The notes below the pieces were generated by a model. It was not told where the DNA came from. It ran no database searches and was given only the letters and a program-made list of their open reading frames with translations. Shown piece after piece: positions 16,474 through 26,014 of a stretch of 64,000 nucleotides of DNA (positions are counted from its first letter, which is position 1; every line of letters starts with the position of its first letter). The position numbers were made by a program, and so were the translations under genes. The DNA is from UBA7672 sp965279085 (GTDB taxonomy: Bacteria > Pseudomonadota > Alphaproteobacteria > Caulobacterales > Hyphomonadaceae), in the NCBI GenBank assembly GCA_965279085.1, contig OZ257149.1, positions 434,001 to 498,000 on the forward strand, in the 5' to 3' direction.

Positions 16474-17715
16474 ATGAAGTTCGGGATCTTCTACGAGCAC
16501 CAGCTGCCCAAGCCCTGGAATGAGGGCGACGAAGCACGCCTGTTCCATGAAGCTCTTGAGCAGGTCGTCCTCGCCGACAGGCTTGGCTACGACTACGCAT
16601 GGGAAGTCGAGCACCATTTCCTCGAGGAATACTCCCACTCATCCGCCCCAGAGGTTTTCCTCGCCGCCTGCGCAGCGCTGACGAAGAACATCCGCGTCGG
16701 TCATGGCATTCGCCAGGTCATCCCGAACTACAACCACCCCGCCCGCACAGCCGAAGGCATCGCCACCCTCGACATCGTCGCGCGTGGCCGCGTCGACTTT
16801 GGCATCGGCGAAGGCGCCACCCGCCTCGAGCTCGGCGGCTTCGGCATCCCTGCGAAGGAGAAGCGCGCCATGGCGCTGGAGGCGGCCGAGCAGATCGCCA
16901 ACATGCTGGTGATGGACCCGTATCCCGGCTTCGAAGGAACGAGCTTCTCTTTCCCGTGCCGCAACGTGGTGCCCAAGCCGGTGCAGAAGCCGCATCCGCC
17001 GATGTGGATGGCCTGCACCAACCGCGACACCATCAAGGTCGCGGCATCAAAGGGCCTCGGCGCGCTGGCCTTCTCGTTCGTGGACCCCGCCGAAGCGCGC
17101 AACTGGGCCGAGATCTACTACGGCATCATCAAGTCCGAGGAATGCGTTCCCATTGGCCACAGCGTGAACGCCAACATCGCCATGGTCTCGAACTTCTCGG
17201 TCCACCACGATCGCGCCGAAGCCATCCGCCGCGGCCAGGAAGGCTTCGAGTTCTTCAGCTATGCCGTCAATGCGCTTGTCGCTCACGATGTGCTGCCCGG
17301 CCGCTCCAATCTCTACGCCGACTTCCTCAAGTCTCGTGCCGCCAGCGACGACGAGATCATCTCCGCCCGCCAGCGCGCCGAGATCAGCGCCAACGGCATC
17401 GGGACGCCGGACGACATCCGAGCCCACATACGCGCCTTCCAGGCCGCTGGCGTCGATCAGGTGATCTTCCTGCAGCAGGCTGGGCGCAATCAGCACCGCC
17501 ACATCTGCGAGTCGCTGGAGTTGTTCGCCGCCGAGGTGATGCAGGAGTTCAAGACCGAAGCCGCCGCCCGCGAGCGCCGCAAGGCCGACGACCTCGCCCC
17601 GTTCATTGCGGCCGCGATGGCGCGGAAGCCATGGATGAAGCCGCTCGCCGACCACGAGATTCCGGTCGTCCCCGCCTCGGTCAAGAAAGCCCAGATCAAC
17701 GAGACAACCCGCTAG
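16474..17715 (+). CDS. LLM-class flavin-dependent monooxygenase
   Basis: A 413-residue luciferase-like (F420/FMNH2-type) oxidoreductase. MKFGIFYEHQLPKPW at the start, WEVEHHFLEEYSHSSAPEVF, the IRVGHGIRQVIPNYNHPARTAE segment (here cited as VGHGIR and NHPARTAE) and GRVDFGIGEGATRLEL are typical. Such enzymes insert oxygen into reduced carbon substrates with reduced flavin from a partner reductase; none is adjacent. It lies between two acyl-CoA ligase genes in the same orientation, so it probably oxidises an intermediate of the same pathway. No signal peptide. Confidence 0.9.
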   Translation: MKFGIFYEHQLPKPWNEGDEARLFHEALEQVVLADRLGYDYAWEVEHHFLEEYSHSSAPEVFLAACAALTKNIRVGHGIRQVIPNYNHPARTAEGIATLDIVARGRVDFGIGEGATRLELGGFGIPAKEKRAMALEAAEQIANMLVMDPYPGFEGTSFSFPCRNVVPKPVQKPHPPMWMACTNRDTIKVAASKGLGALAFSFVDPAEARNWAEIYYGIIKSEECVPIGHSVNANIAMVSNFSVHHDRAEAIRRGQEGFEFFSYAVNALVAHDVLPGRSNLYADFLKSRAASDDEIISARQRAEISANGIGTPDDIRAHIRAFQAAGVDQVIFLQQAGRNQHRHICESLELFAAEVMQEFKTEAAARERRKADDLAPFIAAAMARKPWMKPLADHEIPVVPASVKKAQINETTR

Positions 17716-17799
17716 TCTCGCCGCCGGATTGCCCCTGCCCTGCCCCCGGCCTTATTGTCTTGGTAAGAAACCCAAAACCGGGGCGGGAAACGCGTATTC

Positions 17800-19380
17800 A
17801 TGAGCCAGACCGACCCTTTCACCGACGAACAGCTCATCGCCCAGGGCATGACGGTCGCCGTCCACGCCCGCCGTACGCCGGACCAGCTCGCCATCATCTC
17901 GCCAAGCGGCAATCGCACCTGGCGCGAGTTCAATGCCCGCGCCAACCAGCTTGTCCGGCTGTTCCGCAAGCGCGGCCTTCAGCCCGGCGACGGCGTCGCA
18001 TTACTCGCCCATAACGGACCCGAGTTCGCGGAAGTCTGGACGGCAACGCAGCGATCGGGCCTGCGACTTACAGCCGTCAATTGGCACCAGTCCGCCGAGC
18101 TCATAGCCTACGTCGTCGACAATTCAGACGCCAAGGCGCTCGTCGCCAGCGGCCGCTTTGTCCCCGGCGCCGCCGAAGCCGCGGCGAAAGCAGGCGAAAA
18201 GCTCAATGTGAGGCTCGCTTTCGCTGGCCCCATTCCGGGTTTCGATGACTACGAGAGCGCAATCTCCGCCGAGAGCCCCGAGAACATCGACAACGCCGAG
18301 CCCGGCTCGACCATGCTCTACACGTCGGGCACGACCGGACGCCCCAAGGGCGTCTATCGCAAGACGCGCCCCGTCGTTTCGCAGCTCACCAATGTCTGCA
18401 ACGAAACCGCGAAATGGAATCCGAAGACGGATCTCTCGCTCCTCACCGGCCCGCTCTACCACGCCGCTCCGCTGGGCATAAATTTCGTCATCCCGATCAA
18501 CGCCGGCGTCGGCGTGCTGCTAATGGACAAGTGGGATGCCGAGGAAACGCTGCGGCTGATCGAGACGCACAAGGCGACGCACACGCATATCGTGCCCACC
18601 ATGATGCACCGCATGCTTCAGCTGCCGGAAGCAACACGGAAGAAGTACGACATCTCTTCCATGCGCTGGATCATCCACGGCGCGGCACCCTGCCCGGCCC
18701 ATGTGAAACAGCAGATGATGGATTGGTTCGGGCCGACGATTTACGAATACTACTCATCCACCGAAGGCGGCGGCGTCTTCGTCGGCCCGCACGAATGGCT
18801 GAAGAAGCCCGGCACGGTCGGCAAGCCCGTTCCCGGCGTCGAGATCAAGCTGCTGGATATCGACGGCAATCCCGTGCCGCAGGGCACGGAAGGCCTCATC
18901 TATGTGAAGGCGCCGGCCACGGGCCGCTTCGAGTACTACAAGGAGCCGACCAAGACGGACTCCAGCTATCGTGGCGACTGGTTCACCCTCGGCGACATGG
19001 GCCGCTTCGATGCCGACGGCGACCTCTTTCTCACCGGCCGCACGGCAGAGCTGATCATCTCGGGGGGTGTGAACATCTATCCCGTCGAGATCGACGAAGT
19101 GCTCATCCGCCATCCGGACGTTGCCGATGCCGCCGTTGTCGGCGTGCCGAACGAGGACTGGGGCGAGGAGATCAAGGCTGTGGTGGAGCTCAAACCCGGC
19201 GTGCAACGCTCGACCGAGACGACCCAGTCGATCCTCGACTTCGCGAAGGACAAGCTCCCGGGCTTCCAACGGCCGCGCACGATCGACTTCGTCGATACCC
19301 TGCCCCGCAACGCCGCGGGCAAGGTTCTCCGCGCGCAGGTTCGTGCGCCTTACTGGGCCGGCCGGTCGAAGAGCATCTGA
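17800..19380 (+). CDS. class I adenylate-forming acyl-CoA ligase (second copy)
   Basis: A 526-residue AMP-forming acyl-CoA synthetase with TMLYTSGTTGRPKGVYRKTR (P-loop, near 168-187), YEYYSSTEGGG (A5), FTLGDMGRFDADGDLFLTGR (A7), AELIISGGVNIYPVEID (A8) and RNAAGKVLRAQV with the A10 lysine. It is distinct in sequence from the ligase at 14861-16411, so the two probably act on different acids or at different steps. It has an 84-base gap to the monooxygenase gene, possibly with its own promoter, and a one-base overlap (TGATG) with the next gene. Confidence 0.92.
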   Translation: MSQTDPFTDEQLIAQGMTVAVHARRTPDQLAIISPSGNRTWREFNARANQLVRLFRKRGLQPGDGVALLAHNGPEFAEVWTATQRSGLRLTAVNWHQSAELIAYVVDNSDAKALVASGRFVPGAAEAAAKAGEKLNVRLAFAGPIPGFDDYESAISAESPENIDNAEPGSTMLYTSGTTGRPKGVYRKTRPVVSQLTNVCNETAKWNPKTDLSLLTGPLYHAAPLGINFVIPINAGVGVLLMDKWDAEETLRLIETHKATHTHIVPTMMHRMLQLPEATRKKYDISSMRWIIHGAAPCPAHVKQQMMDWFGPTIYEYYSSTEGGGVFVGPHEWLKKPGTVGKPVPGVEIKLLDIDGNPVPQGTEGLIYVKAPATGRFEYYKEPTKTDSSYRGDWFTLGDMGRFDADGDLFLTGRTAELIISGGVNIYPVEIDEVLIRHPDVADAAVVGVPNEDWGEEIKAVVELKPGVQRSTETTQSILDFAKDKLPGFQRPRTIDFVDTLPRNAAGKVLRAQVRAPYWAGRSKSI

Positions 19381-20534
19381 TGGCCGTGAAGGCGGCCGCG
19401 ATATCCGACTATCGTGAGCTGGCGAGGCACCGCCTGCCGCGCTTCCTGTTCGAATACATGGACGGCGGCTCCTACGACGAGGTGACACTCCGGCGGAACC
19501 AGGAAGACTTGCGCGGCATCGCTCTCCGTCAGCGCGTCATGCGCGATGTCTCTCGGCTGGATCTCTCCACGATCCTGCTCGGCCAAAAGTCCACCCTGCC
19601 CGTGGCGCTAGCGCCCATCGGCCTCGCGGGCATGCTGGCGCGCCGCGGCGAGGTTCAGGCCGCCAGAGCTGCGCGTGACCACGGCGTCCCCTTCACGCTT
19701 TCCACTGTCTCTGGCTGCAGCCTCGAAGAAGTCACGCGCGCCGTGCCGCAACCTATCTGGTTCCAGCTCTACATGATCCGCGATCGCGGCTTCATGCGCG
19801 ACCTGATCGCTCGCGCGCAGGCAGCAAAATGCTCTGCCCTGCTATTCACGGTCGACATGCCGGTCGCCGGATCGCGTTATCGCGACTACCGCTCCGGCCT
19901 TGCTGGGGCAGCCGGCGCAGGTGGAACCCTCCATCGCGTCGGGCAGGCCATGCTGAGAGCCGATTGGGTGTGGGACGTCGGCGTGATGGGCCGCCCGCAT
20001 AAACTTGGGAACGTCGCGCCCGTCCTCGGGAAGAGTTCGGGCCTCAACGACTTCTTTGGCTGGCTCGGAAAGAACTTCGATCCGTCCGTCACGTGGCGCG
20101 ATCTCGAATGGATCCGATCCGAATGGAAGGGCCCACTGGTCATCAAAGGCGTGCTCGATGCCGAGGATGCGCGCGAGGCGGTCAAGGCCGGCGCCGACGG
20201 CATCGTCGTGTCCAACCATGGCGGCCGGCAGCTCGACGGCGTCCCGTCGACCGCCCGCGCGCTTCCGGATATCGCGCAGGCTGTCGGCGGCCGCACCACC
20301 ATCCTCGCGGACGGCGGCGTCCGCTCCGGTCTCGATGTCGTCCGCATGCTGGCGCTGGGCGCCAATGGTGTCCTGATTGGCCGGGCATGGGCCTACGCCC
20401 TCGCCTCCCGCGGTCAGGCCGGTGTTGCCCACATCCTGCAGCTCATCGAAGCCGAGATGCGCGTTGCGATGGCCCTGACGGGCGTAACCCGCCTCGCCGA
20501 CATCACACCGGATATTCTGGTCCGTCGAGACTGA
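19380..20534 (+). CDS. FMN-dependent alpha-hydroxy-acid oxidase/dehydrogenase (LldD-like)
   Basis: A 384-residue member of the FMN family that includes L-lactate dehydrogenase, glycolate oxidase and mandelate dehydrogenase. Start LARHRLPRFLFEYMDGGSYDE, FMN segment LPVALAPIGLAGMLARRGE, FTVDMPVAGSRYRDYRSG, and the catalytic SNHGGRQLDG with His and Arg followed by LADGGVRSGLDVVRMLALGA are all present. ATG 19380 overlaps the ligase stop by one base. A larger open frame from 18414 only runs through the ligase gene. In this setting it may oxidise a 2-hydroxyacid from the pathway rather than lactate. Confidence 0.9.
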   Translation: MAVKAAAISDYRELARHRLPRFLFEYMDGGSYDEVTLRRNQEDLRGIALRQRVMRDVSRLDLSTILLGQKSTLPVALAPIGLAGMLARRGEVQAARAARDHGVPFTLSTVSGCSLEEVTRAVPQPIWFQLYMIRDRGFMRDLIARAQAAKCSALLFTVDMPVAGSRYRDYRSGLAGAAGAGGTLHRVGQAMLRADWVWDVGVMGRPHKLGNVAPVLGKSSGLNDFFGWLGKNFDPSVTWRDLEWIRSEWKGPLVIKGVLDAEDAREAVKAGADGIVVSNHGGRQLDGVPSTARALPDIAQAVGGRTTILADGGVRSGLDVVRMLALGANGVLIGRAWAYALASRGQAGVAHILQLIEAEMRVAMALTGVTRLADITPDILVRRD

Positions 20535-20602
20535 CGGTTTGGCCGGGTTGCCTGCGTTGGCCTGCCCAGTCGCCCTCACCGCGTTGCTCAACCCACAAAA
20601 AG

Positions 20603-20628
20603 AAAGGGCGCACCGAAGTGCGCCCTTT
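20603..20628. terminator. bidirectional intrinsic terminator
   Basis: A perfect 11-base stem (20603-20613 with 20618-20628) closes a CGAA loop. On the minus strand it is followed by CTTTTT, so it should end the TonB-receptor transcript. On the plus strand it follows the hydroxyacid oxidase gene by 68 bases with a shorter T tract. Confidence 0.85.
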
Positions 20629-20650
20629 CCCGTCCCCAGTCCTTGCTAAC

Positions 20651-23600
20651 CTAGAACTCGTAGCCCAGGCGCAGGAAGAACGTGCGGCCGCGCAGGTCAT
20701 ACTGCGAAGCGAAAGCCGGAGCGTTGCCGAAGCGGCTCGAGACGCCCGTCGTTATAGCCGGCGGAGGCGCGTTGAACACGTTCGAGACTCCACCCGTCAC
20801 CACGAAGTTGTCGCCGCGGTAGCGGACCGACACGTCGTGCGAGAGGTAGGGATCCGTCGAGTTGATGCGGCGAATGTTGAGACCGAAGTAGTTCGGGATG
20901 GCGGACACGGCCGCTGCGAACGGTTCGTGATCCATCGGACCGACATAGTCGACGAACCATGAGTAGGTCCAATCGCCCTGACGCAGCTGAATGGTGGCGT
21001 CGCCAACCCACTCCGGATCGCCCAGCGAACCGTTGAAGTCGCTGGTGTTGAAGCCGGACACCGTGGTCGGCGCGAACAGGTAGTTCACGTCTTCCCTGGT
21101 GTTCGTCGCCGACACGTCGATCAGCAGGTCGCCGAAGTCGAACTCATGCTCGTAACGGAGCGTGAAATCGATGCCCGAGGTAATCTGCGAGTCGGCGTTC
21201 AGGTAATTGTCCTGAACGAGCTGGACGCTGTTCGGGTTCAGCGGAGCTGTCGGCGAGTTACGCGTGAACAGCGAGCAGAACACGTTCGGATAGACCGGCG
21301 AGCCGTAGCAGCCACCGAGGATGGTAGCGGCGCCAAGCTGCGTCACGGCGTTCTCGATCTGGATATCGAAGTAGTCGACCGCGAAGCTCAGATCGATGAA
21401 GTCCGGCGTCCAGATGAAGCCCAGCGTGCGAGCTTCGGAGGTTTCAGCTTCCAGGAGGCCTGCGCCGCCAGCCGAGACGATCGTCGCCGACGAACCGACA
21501 CCCGTGTAGTTGTTCGGGATGCCAGCTGCCGCGCAGTTCGCCTGGATGTTCGGGTTCGACGAGTTCGCCCAGTTGATGCAGGGGTCAATCGAGGTCTGCG
21601 GCAGGAAGCCCGTCTGGTTGCCCAGGTACAGCTCGTACAGCGCCGGGGCGCGGTAGGACGTACCTTGCGTACCGCGGATGCGGACCGACGGGAGGATCTG
21701 CCAGTTGAGGCCGGCCTTCCAGACACTGTCCGAACCGTATGACTCGTAGTCGAATGCACGCGCCGAGGCGTCGAGGGTCAGCTCTTCGATGAACGGCAGA
21801 CCCTTGAGCAGCGGAACGTTCACCTCAGTGAAGAACTCGCTGATCGTGTCGTCGCCGCGGGTGTTGCCGGCCGACGTCGTGCCCCAGAACTCGTTGCCCA
21901 CCGAGCGCGGGTCCGGAGTGTCGTCGATCTCGTGATAGCGCCATTCCGCGCCGACCGCGACGCCGAGCGGACCGGCCGGGAGTTCGAACAGGTCGCCCGT
22001 GACTACGCCCGTCACGACCGTCTGGTCGTAGGTCGTCGTGCCGACCGACTCGGCCGATAGCAGGTCGTACACGGCTTGCGAGTAGTTGCCCGACAGGAAC
22101 GCCGCCGAGAACGGGTTGTAGTTCGGGCCAGCGTAGAGGCCGTCCGAGGGACGCGCATACAGCCAGTCACCCGCGGTTTCCTTGAGGATCTGGTTGCCGC
22201 TGTATTCACCTTCCGACGAGCTGTAGGAAGCATTCAACGACCAGGTCCAGCCCGGCAGCACGAAGTCGCCGGTCAGGCCAGAGTTGATGTAGTAGTAGTC
22301 AACATCAACCGAGTTGTCGGACGGCCAGATCGTGATCGGCTGAGCAAGCGCGGTCGGGAACAGGCTGTTGCCGAGGCCGCCGAAGTTACCCGGCACGTCG
22401 TAGCCCGAGTTGGGCGCGATCGTGGGGAAGAACTGCCGCACGCGGTGGCTGTCATACTCGCGCCGCGTGAACAGGGCTTCCGTAGTCCAGTCGATGCCGC
22501 CGAAGGCGTCCAGCGAAACATCGAACTTGCCGTATGCGCTGAGACGATCGACGCCAGCGATCGCGTCGCTGTCAAGGAAGCGCGGATCGTTCAGCACGTC
22601 CTCGTAGTAGGCTTCGCCGAACTGACCCGCGGCGCAGACGCCAGTACCCGGCCGCTGCGTTCCGGCGAGGCCAGGGTTGCAGTCGTAGGTCTGGTTCGTG
22701 CGCGGACGATAGCCGGTGATCGGGCCGATCGTGTTGCCCTGCGGCGACGGGATATAGCGGGTCGTGCCGACGATCACGGTGTTGAAGTAGATGTTGCCAG
22801 AGGTGCAACCGCCGAGGCTGGTGCCGCCAAGGATCGAACGGTCCTGACGGTCGATCCGCTGGCCGCTCGTGGCGTCGTACGCGAGGTCCTGGGCGCAAGC
22901 CAGATACGAGCGATCACCGAACTTCAGCGGGTCGCGGGTCTCGTACTCGGCGGCGAGCATCAAGTTGCCGCCGAAGAGATCGAAGCCAATCGCGCCGTTG
23001 ACCTGCAGCGTGTTGCCGCCGCCCTCTTCGGTCGCGTTGTACTGAATGTTGAATTCCGGCTTGTCGATGGACGAGCGGGTGATGATGTTCGCAACACCGG
23101 CGACGGCGTCAGAACCGTAGATCGACGAAGCGCCGTCTTTCAGGATCTCGACTCGATTGATGATCGAGTCGGGGATGACCTGAAGGTCGAACGCAGCGAC
23201 CTGACCGCGAACGCCGGCCGGGCCGGGACGCTGGCCGTTCAGAAGCACCAGCGAGCGCTGGGCGCCGAGGCCGCGCAGCGAGACCGAGTTGATGCCCGGG
23301 CCGCCTTCGACAACGAAGCCGCCGAACTGGTTGTTCAGCTGCAGCGAGCCGTTTGCGATCGACGAACCCTGGAGGATCTCCGAAGTGTCGACGAGGCCTT
23401 CAAGCGTGGAGGCTTCGGCCGTGATCACCTGGATCGGAGCGGTCGATGTGAACGCATCGCGCGCGATGCGCGAACCCGTAACGACGACCCGATCGGACGC
23501 TTCCTCCTGTTCAGCCGGCTTGGTGGTGTCCACCGTCGGGGCCGCGGGCGGCTGTCCGGTAGTGGTTGGGGTTTGCGCAACCGCAACGCCCATCGCCAGA

Positions 23601-23665
23601 GTGAGCGCGCCAAATGCAGCGCCGCCACGGAAAAGTCTGCGCAGTGAAGCGCTCGTGTTGGACAT
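20651..23665 (-). CDS. large TonB-dependent receptor (first copy)
   Basis: A 1004-residue outer-membrane receptor. It has a signal peptide ending at AVAQ and a Pro/Thr linker, then the likely TonB-box region DRVVVTGSRI near 58-67. The plug domain carries VSLRGLGAQRSLVLLNGQRP and VEILKDGASSIYGSDAVAGVANIITR (cited as GSDAVAGVANII). A long beta-barrel follows and ends in the terminal aromatic FFLRLGYEF needed for outer-membrane assembly. The size and the SRI-type start fit receptors that import peptides or oligomers in Caulobacterales and Sphingomonadales. The ligand is unknown. It diverges from an exported S9 peptidase gene, which favours a peptide substrate. Confidence 0.93.
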   Translation of the reverse strand: MSNTSASLRRLFRGGAAFGALTLAMGVAVAQTPTTTGQPPAAPTVDTTKPAEQEEASDRVVVTGSRIARDAFTSTAPIQVITAEASTLEGLVDTSEILQGSSIANGSLQLNNQFGGFVVEGGPGINSVSLRGLGAQRSLVLLNGQRPGPAGVRGQVAAFDLQVIPDSIINRVEILKDGASSIYGSDAVAGVANIITRSSIDKPEFNIQYNATEEGGGNTLQVNGAIGFDLFGGNLMLAAEYETRDPLKFGDRSYLACAQDLAYDATSGQRIDRQDRSILGGTSLGGCTSGNIYFNTVIVGTTRYIPSPQGNTIGPITGYRPRTNQTYDCNPGLAGTQRPGTGVCAAGQFGEAYYEDVLNDPRFLDSDAIAGVDRLSAYGKFDVSLDAFGGIDWTTEALFTRREYDSHRVRQFFPTIAPNSGYDVPGNFGGLGNSLFPTALAQPITIWPSDNSVDVDYYYINSGLTGDFVLPGWTWSLNASYSSSEGEYSGNQILKETAGDWLYARPSDGLYAGPNYNPFSAAFLSGNYSQAVYDLLSAESVGTTTYDQTVVTGVVTGDLFELPAGPLGVAVGAEWRYHEIDDTPDPRSVGNEFWGTTSAGNTRGDDTISEFFTEVNVPLLKGLPFIEELTLDASARAFDYESYGSDSVWKAGLNWQILPSVRIRGTQGTSYRAPALYELYLGNQTGFLPQTSIDPCINWANSSNPNIQANCAAAGIPNNYTGVGSSATIVSAGGAGLLEAETSEARTLGFIWTPDFIDLSFAVDYFDIQIENAVTQLGAATILGGCYGSPVYPNVFCSLFTRNSPTAPLNPNSVQLVQDNYLNADSQITSGIDFTLRYEHEFDFGDLLIDVSATNTREDVNYLFAPTTVSGFNTSDFNGSLGDPEWVGDATIQLRQGDWTYSWFVDYVGPMDHEPFAAAVSAIPNYFGLNIRRINSTDPYLSHDVSVRYRGDNFVVTGGVSNVFNAPPPAITTGVSSRFGNAPAFASQYDLRGRTFFLRLGYEF

Positions 23666-23940
23666 GGATTGACCCCAGAATGCCGACTAAATTGGACGCC
23701 GGTCCTGACTCCGGCGTTGCGGTTCTCGCACGGGGAAATTCCAGACTTCAATCGCAATGTCCCTGGACGTCGCGTTCTCGACACAATTGTGGCGCCTTAG
23801 ACACAAAGCCTTTCGGCGTTTGGGGCAGGATTTTCCAAAACAGCCACGCCTGCGTGATGCCTCTTGCGGCTTTACGGCAAAGGCCGCAGCATTGCGCCCG
23901 GGAATCTAACGCGTTCACCCTTCAAAATCAGAGGTTTGCC
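23666..23940. promoter_or_regulatory. divergent control region of TonB receptor and S9 peptidase
   Basis: These 275 bases hold no gene. A perfect 10-base palindrome CACAATTGTG lies at 23782-23791. GACACAA occurs twice in direct orientation (23780-23786 and 23800-23806), 20 bases apart, which places both on one face of the helix. This looks like an operator for one or both genes; no regulator family was recognised. The plus-strand start has the ribosome site CAGAGG. Confidence 0.4.
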
Positions 23941-25956
23941 TTGTCTAGGAGCCATCTAGGAATCGCTCTTGCGGCGATGTTTTTCGCCTCCGGAACAGCA
24001 TCGGCGCAGAAGCTCGATCCGGAAGCTTTTGCCCGCGTGCCAGATGTCACGGGCGTTTCGATGTCGGCCGAAGGCGACTTCCTGGTCGCAATCCGCGCCG
24101 ACCCGCGCGACCCGACCAAACGGATTATTGCGTCGGCGGACATTGCCAACATTGACGGCACCAAGCCGCTCAACTGGACGGCCACGCCCAGCGACCGCAT
24201 GAGCTTCATTGGCGCCCAAGCGCTGAAACAGGGCAAGGTCTGGGTCATCGCCAACCAAGCGTGGACGGGAAACCTGAGCGGTTGCGGCGAAGGCCGCAGC
24301 ACTGGTTCCACAAAGACCTATCTCTATAAGGCTTTTCTGTCGGACAAGACCCTCAAATCGTTTGATGATCCGTTTGAGGGCGGTCGCTCCATCGGCGTAA
24401 GCGCTGAAACCCTGCGCTGCCTCGAGATCGGAACACGCCCGGGCATCGTCGACCTGCCGCTCGACCCCGAAAACGTTATCGTCCAGCAGACCGATACCGA
24501 TTTCGTTTCTCGATATTCGAAAGTCAGCCTCAAGACCGGTAAGAGCCAGTCGCTCTATAAGGACGTCGGCGAACTCGCCATCGACCTGATCGATCCGCGC
24601 GACGGCAAGGTGCTCACGAAGCAGAAGAGCGAAACCAAGGGCGACCTGAACTACGACTTCGAGACCTTCATCCTCAACCGGGAGACGGGTAACTTCGATC
24701 TCGAGGCGCCATTGACCGTCGACACCCGCAACCGCAACGCGATGACAGTTCAGGGTTATGACGAGGAGACAGGCAAGTATTTTGTCGTCACCGACAAGTT
24801 CTCCGACAAGTCAGCCGTGTACCTCTACGATGCGCGCACGGACAAATTCGACGACCAGCCCCTCTTCGCCCACAAGGACTTCAACGCCATTGGCGTCGTC
24901 CTCGGACGCAGCAAGGACAATTTCGGCAAGATTCTCGGCTTCCGCTATGAGGGCGCCGATGTGGAAACCTTCTGGACCGACCCGGAGATTGTTTCGATCC
25001 AGAAAGGCCTCCAGGCCTCGTTCAAAGGCCAGAACGTCACCATCATTTCCGGTGGCGGCGTCGATGGCAGCAAGAAGGTCCTCTTCAGCGTCGAAAGCCC
25101 CCGCAACCCGCCAGCCTACTACCTGCTTCTGAACAAGACGAAGCTGGTCGGAATCGGGTCCGAACGTCCGTGGATCAAGCCTGAAACGCTCGGCGAGCGC
25201 ACGCTCGTTTACTACGATGCGCGTGACGGCATCAAAATTCCCGGCTTCCTTACCCTGCCCCCGGGCTTCAAGAAGGGCGACCCCGCACCGCCGGCCATCG
25301 TACTCCCGCACGGCGGTCCGTGGGCGCGTGACTATATCGGCTGGGATGGCTCGGGCTGGACACAGTTCCTTGCCACGCGCGGCTACGCGGTACTGCAGCC
25401 GCAGTATCGTGGTAGCGACGGCTGGGGTCACAACCTCTGGCTCGCCGGCGACGGCGAATGGGGCCAGAAGATGCAGGACGACAAGGACGACGGCGCCAAC
25501 TGGATGGTCAAGGAAGGCTACGCAGCCAAAGAGCGCATCGCGATCTTCGGCTATTCCTACGGCGGCTTCGCAGCCTTCGCCGCTTCGGTCCGTCCAGGTG
25601 GTCCGTTCAAGTGCGCCATCGCCGGCGCGGGCGTGTCGAATCTGACGCGCATCGCCAACAACTGGGGCGAGAACCGCATGCAGCGCGCCTATCAAGGCCG
25701 CACCGTGAAGGGCATGGACCCCCAGCAGAACACGTCGAAACTCGCGATGCCGATCCTGATCTACCACGGCGACCGCGATGTTCGCGTGCCTCTGTTCCAC
25801 GCCACCGATTTCTACAACTCGGTGAAGGATACTGGCAAAGCCAAGCTGCTCATCATGAAGGACATGGGCCACCAGGGCATCCTGTGGACCGCGGACAACC
25901 ACCGCGAATCCCTGAAGGCGATCGACAGCTTCCTGACCAACGACTGCAAGATGTAG
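23941..25956 (+). CDS. exported S9-family (prolyl oligopeptidase-like) peptidase
   Basis: A 671-residue serine peptidase with an N-terminal beta-propeller-like part and a C-terminal alpha/beta-hydrolase domain. The catalytic triad is Ser539 in GYSYGG, Asp613 in HGDRDVRVP and His644 in MGHQG; LPHGGPWARD is the oxyanion motif. A signal peptide ends at TASAQ. The TTG at 23941 is chosen: it starts the signal peptide and follows CAGAGG by eight bases; the open frame upstream to 23614 is not coding-like. Likely periplasmic or extracellular cleavage of short peptides, and it may feed the divergent TonB receptor or the peptide transporters. Confidence 0.9.
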   Translation: MSRSHLGIALAAMFFASGTASAQKLDPEAFARVPDVTGVSMSAEGDFLVAIRADPRDPTKRIIASADIANIDGTKPLNWTATPSDRMSFIGAQALKQGKVWVIANQAWTGNLSGCGEGRSTGSTKTYLYKAFLSDKTLKSFDDPFEGGRSIGVSAETLRCLEIGTRPGIVDLPLDPENVIVQQTDTDFVSRYSKVSLKTGKSQSLYKDVGELAIDLIDPRDGKVLTKQKSETKGDLNYDFETFILNRETGNFDLEAPLTVDTRNRNAMTVQGYDEETGKYFVVTDKFSDKSAVYLYDARTDKFDDQPLFAHKDFNAIGVVLGRSKDNFGKILGFRYEGADVETFWTDPEIVSIQKGLQASFKGQNVTIISGGGVDGSKKVLFSVESPRNPPAYYLLLNKTKLVGIGSERPWIKPETLGERTLVYYDARDGIKIPGFLTLPPGFKKGDPAPPAIVLPHGGPWARDYIGWDGSGWTQFLATRGYAVLQPQYRGSDGWGHNLWLAGDGEWGQKMQDDKDDGANWMVKEGYAAKERIAIFGYSYGGFAAFAASVRPGGPFKCAIAGAGVSNLTRIANNWGENRMQRAYQGRTVKGMDPQQNTSKLAMPILIYHGDRDVRVPLFHATDFYNSVKDTGKAKLLIMKDMGHQGILWTADNHRESLKAIDSFLTNDCKM

Positions 25957-25982
25957 TCAGGGGCTTCAGCCATTGAACGATG

Positions 25983-26010
25983 CGCCCCGCACCTACGTGC
26001 GGGGCGTTTT
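25983..26010 (+). terminator. intrinsic terminator after the S9 peptidase
   Basis: A 10-base perfect stem (25983-25992 with 25997-26006), loop CTAC, then TTTT at 26007-26010. It ends 27 bases after the peptidase stop and abuts the convergent bioA stop. Confidence 0.85.
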
Positions 26011-26014
26011 CGTT

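Noticed and set aside
16599..18014. 471-codon frame within the monooxygenase and ligase genes
   Set aside because: Arg/Pro-rich shadow frame of the monooxygenase gene.
22076..23647. 523-codon + strand frame opposite the TonB receptor
   Set aside because: Arg/Val/Ala-rich with no motifs; antisense to a clear receptor gene.
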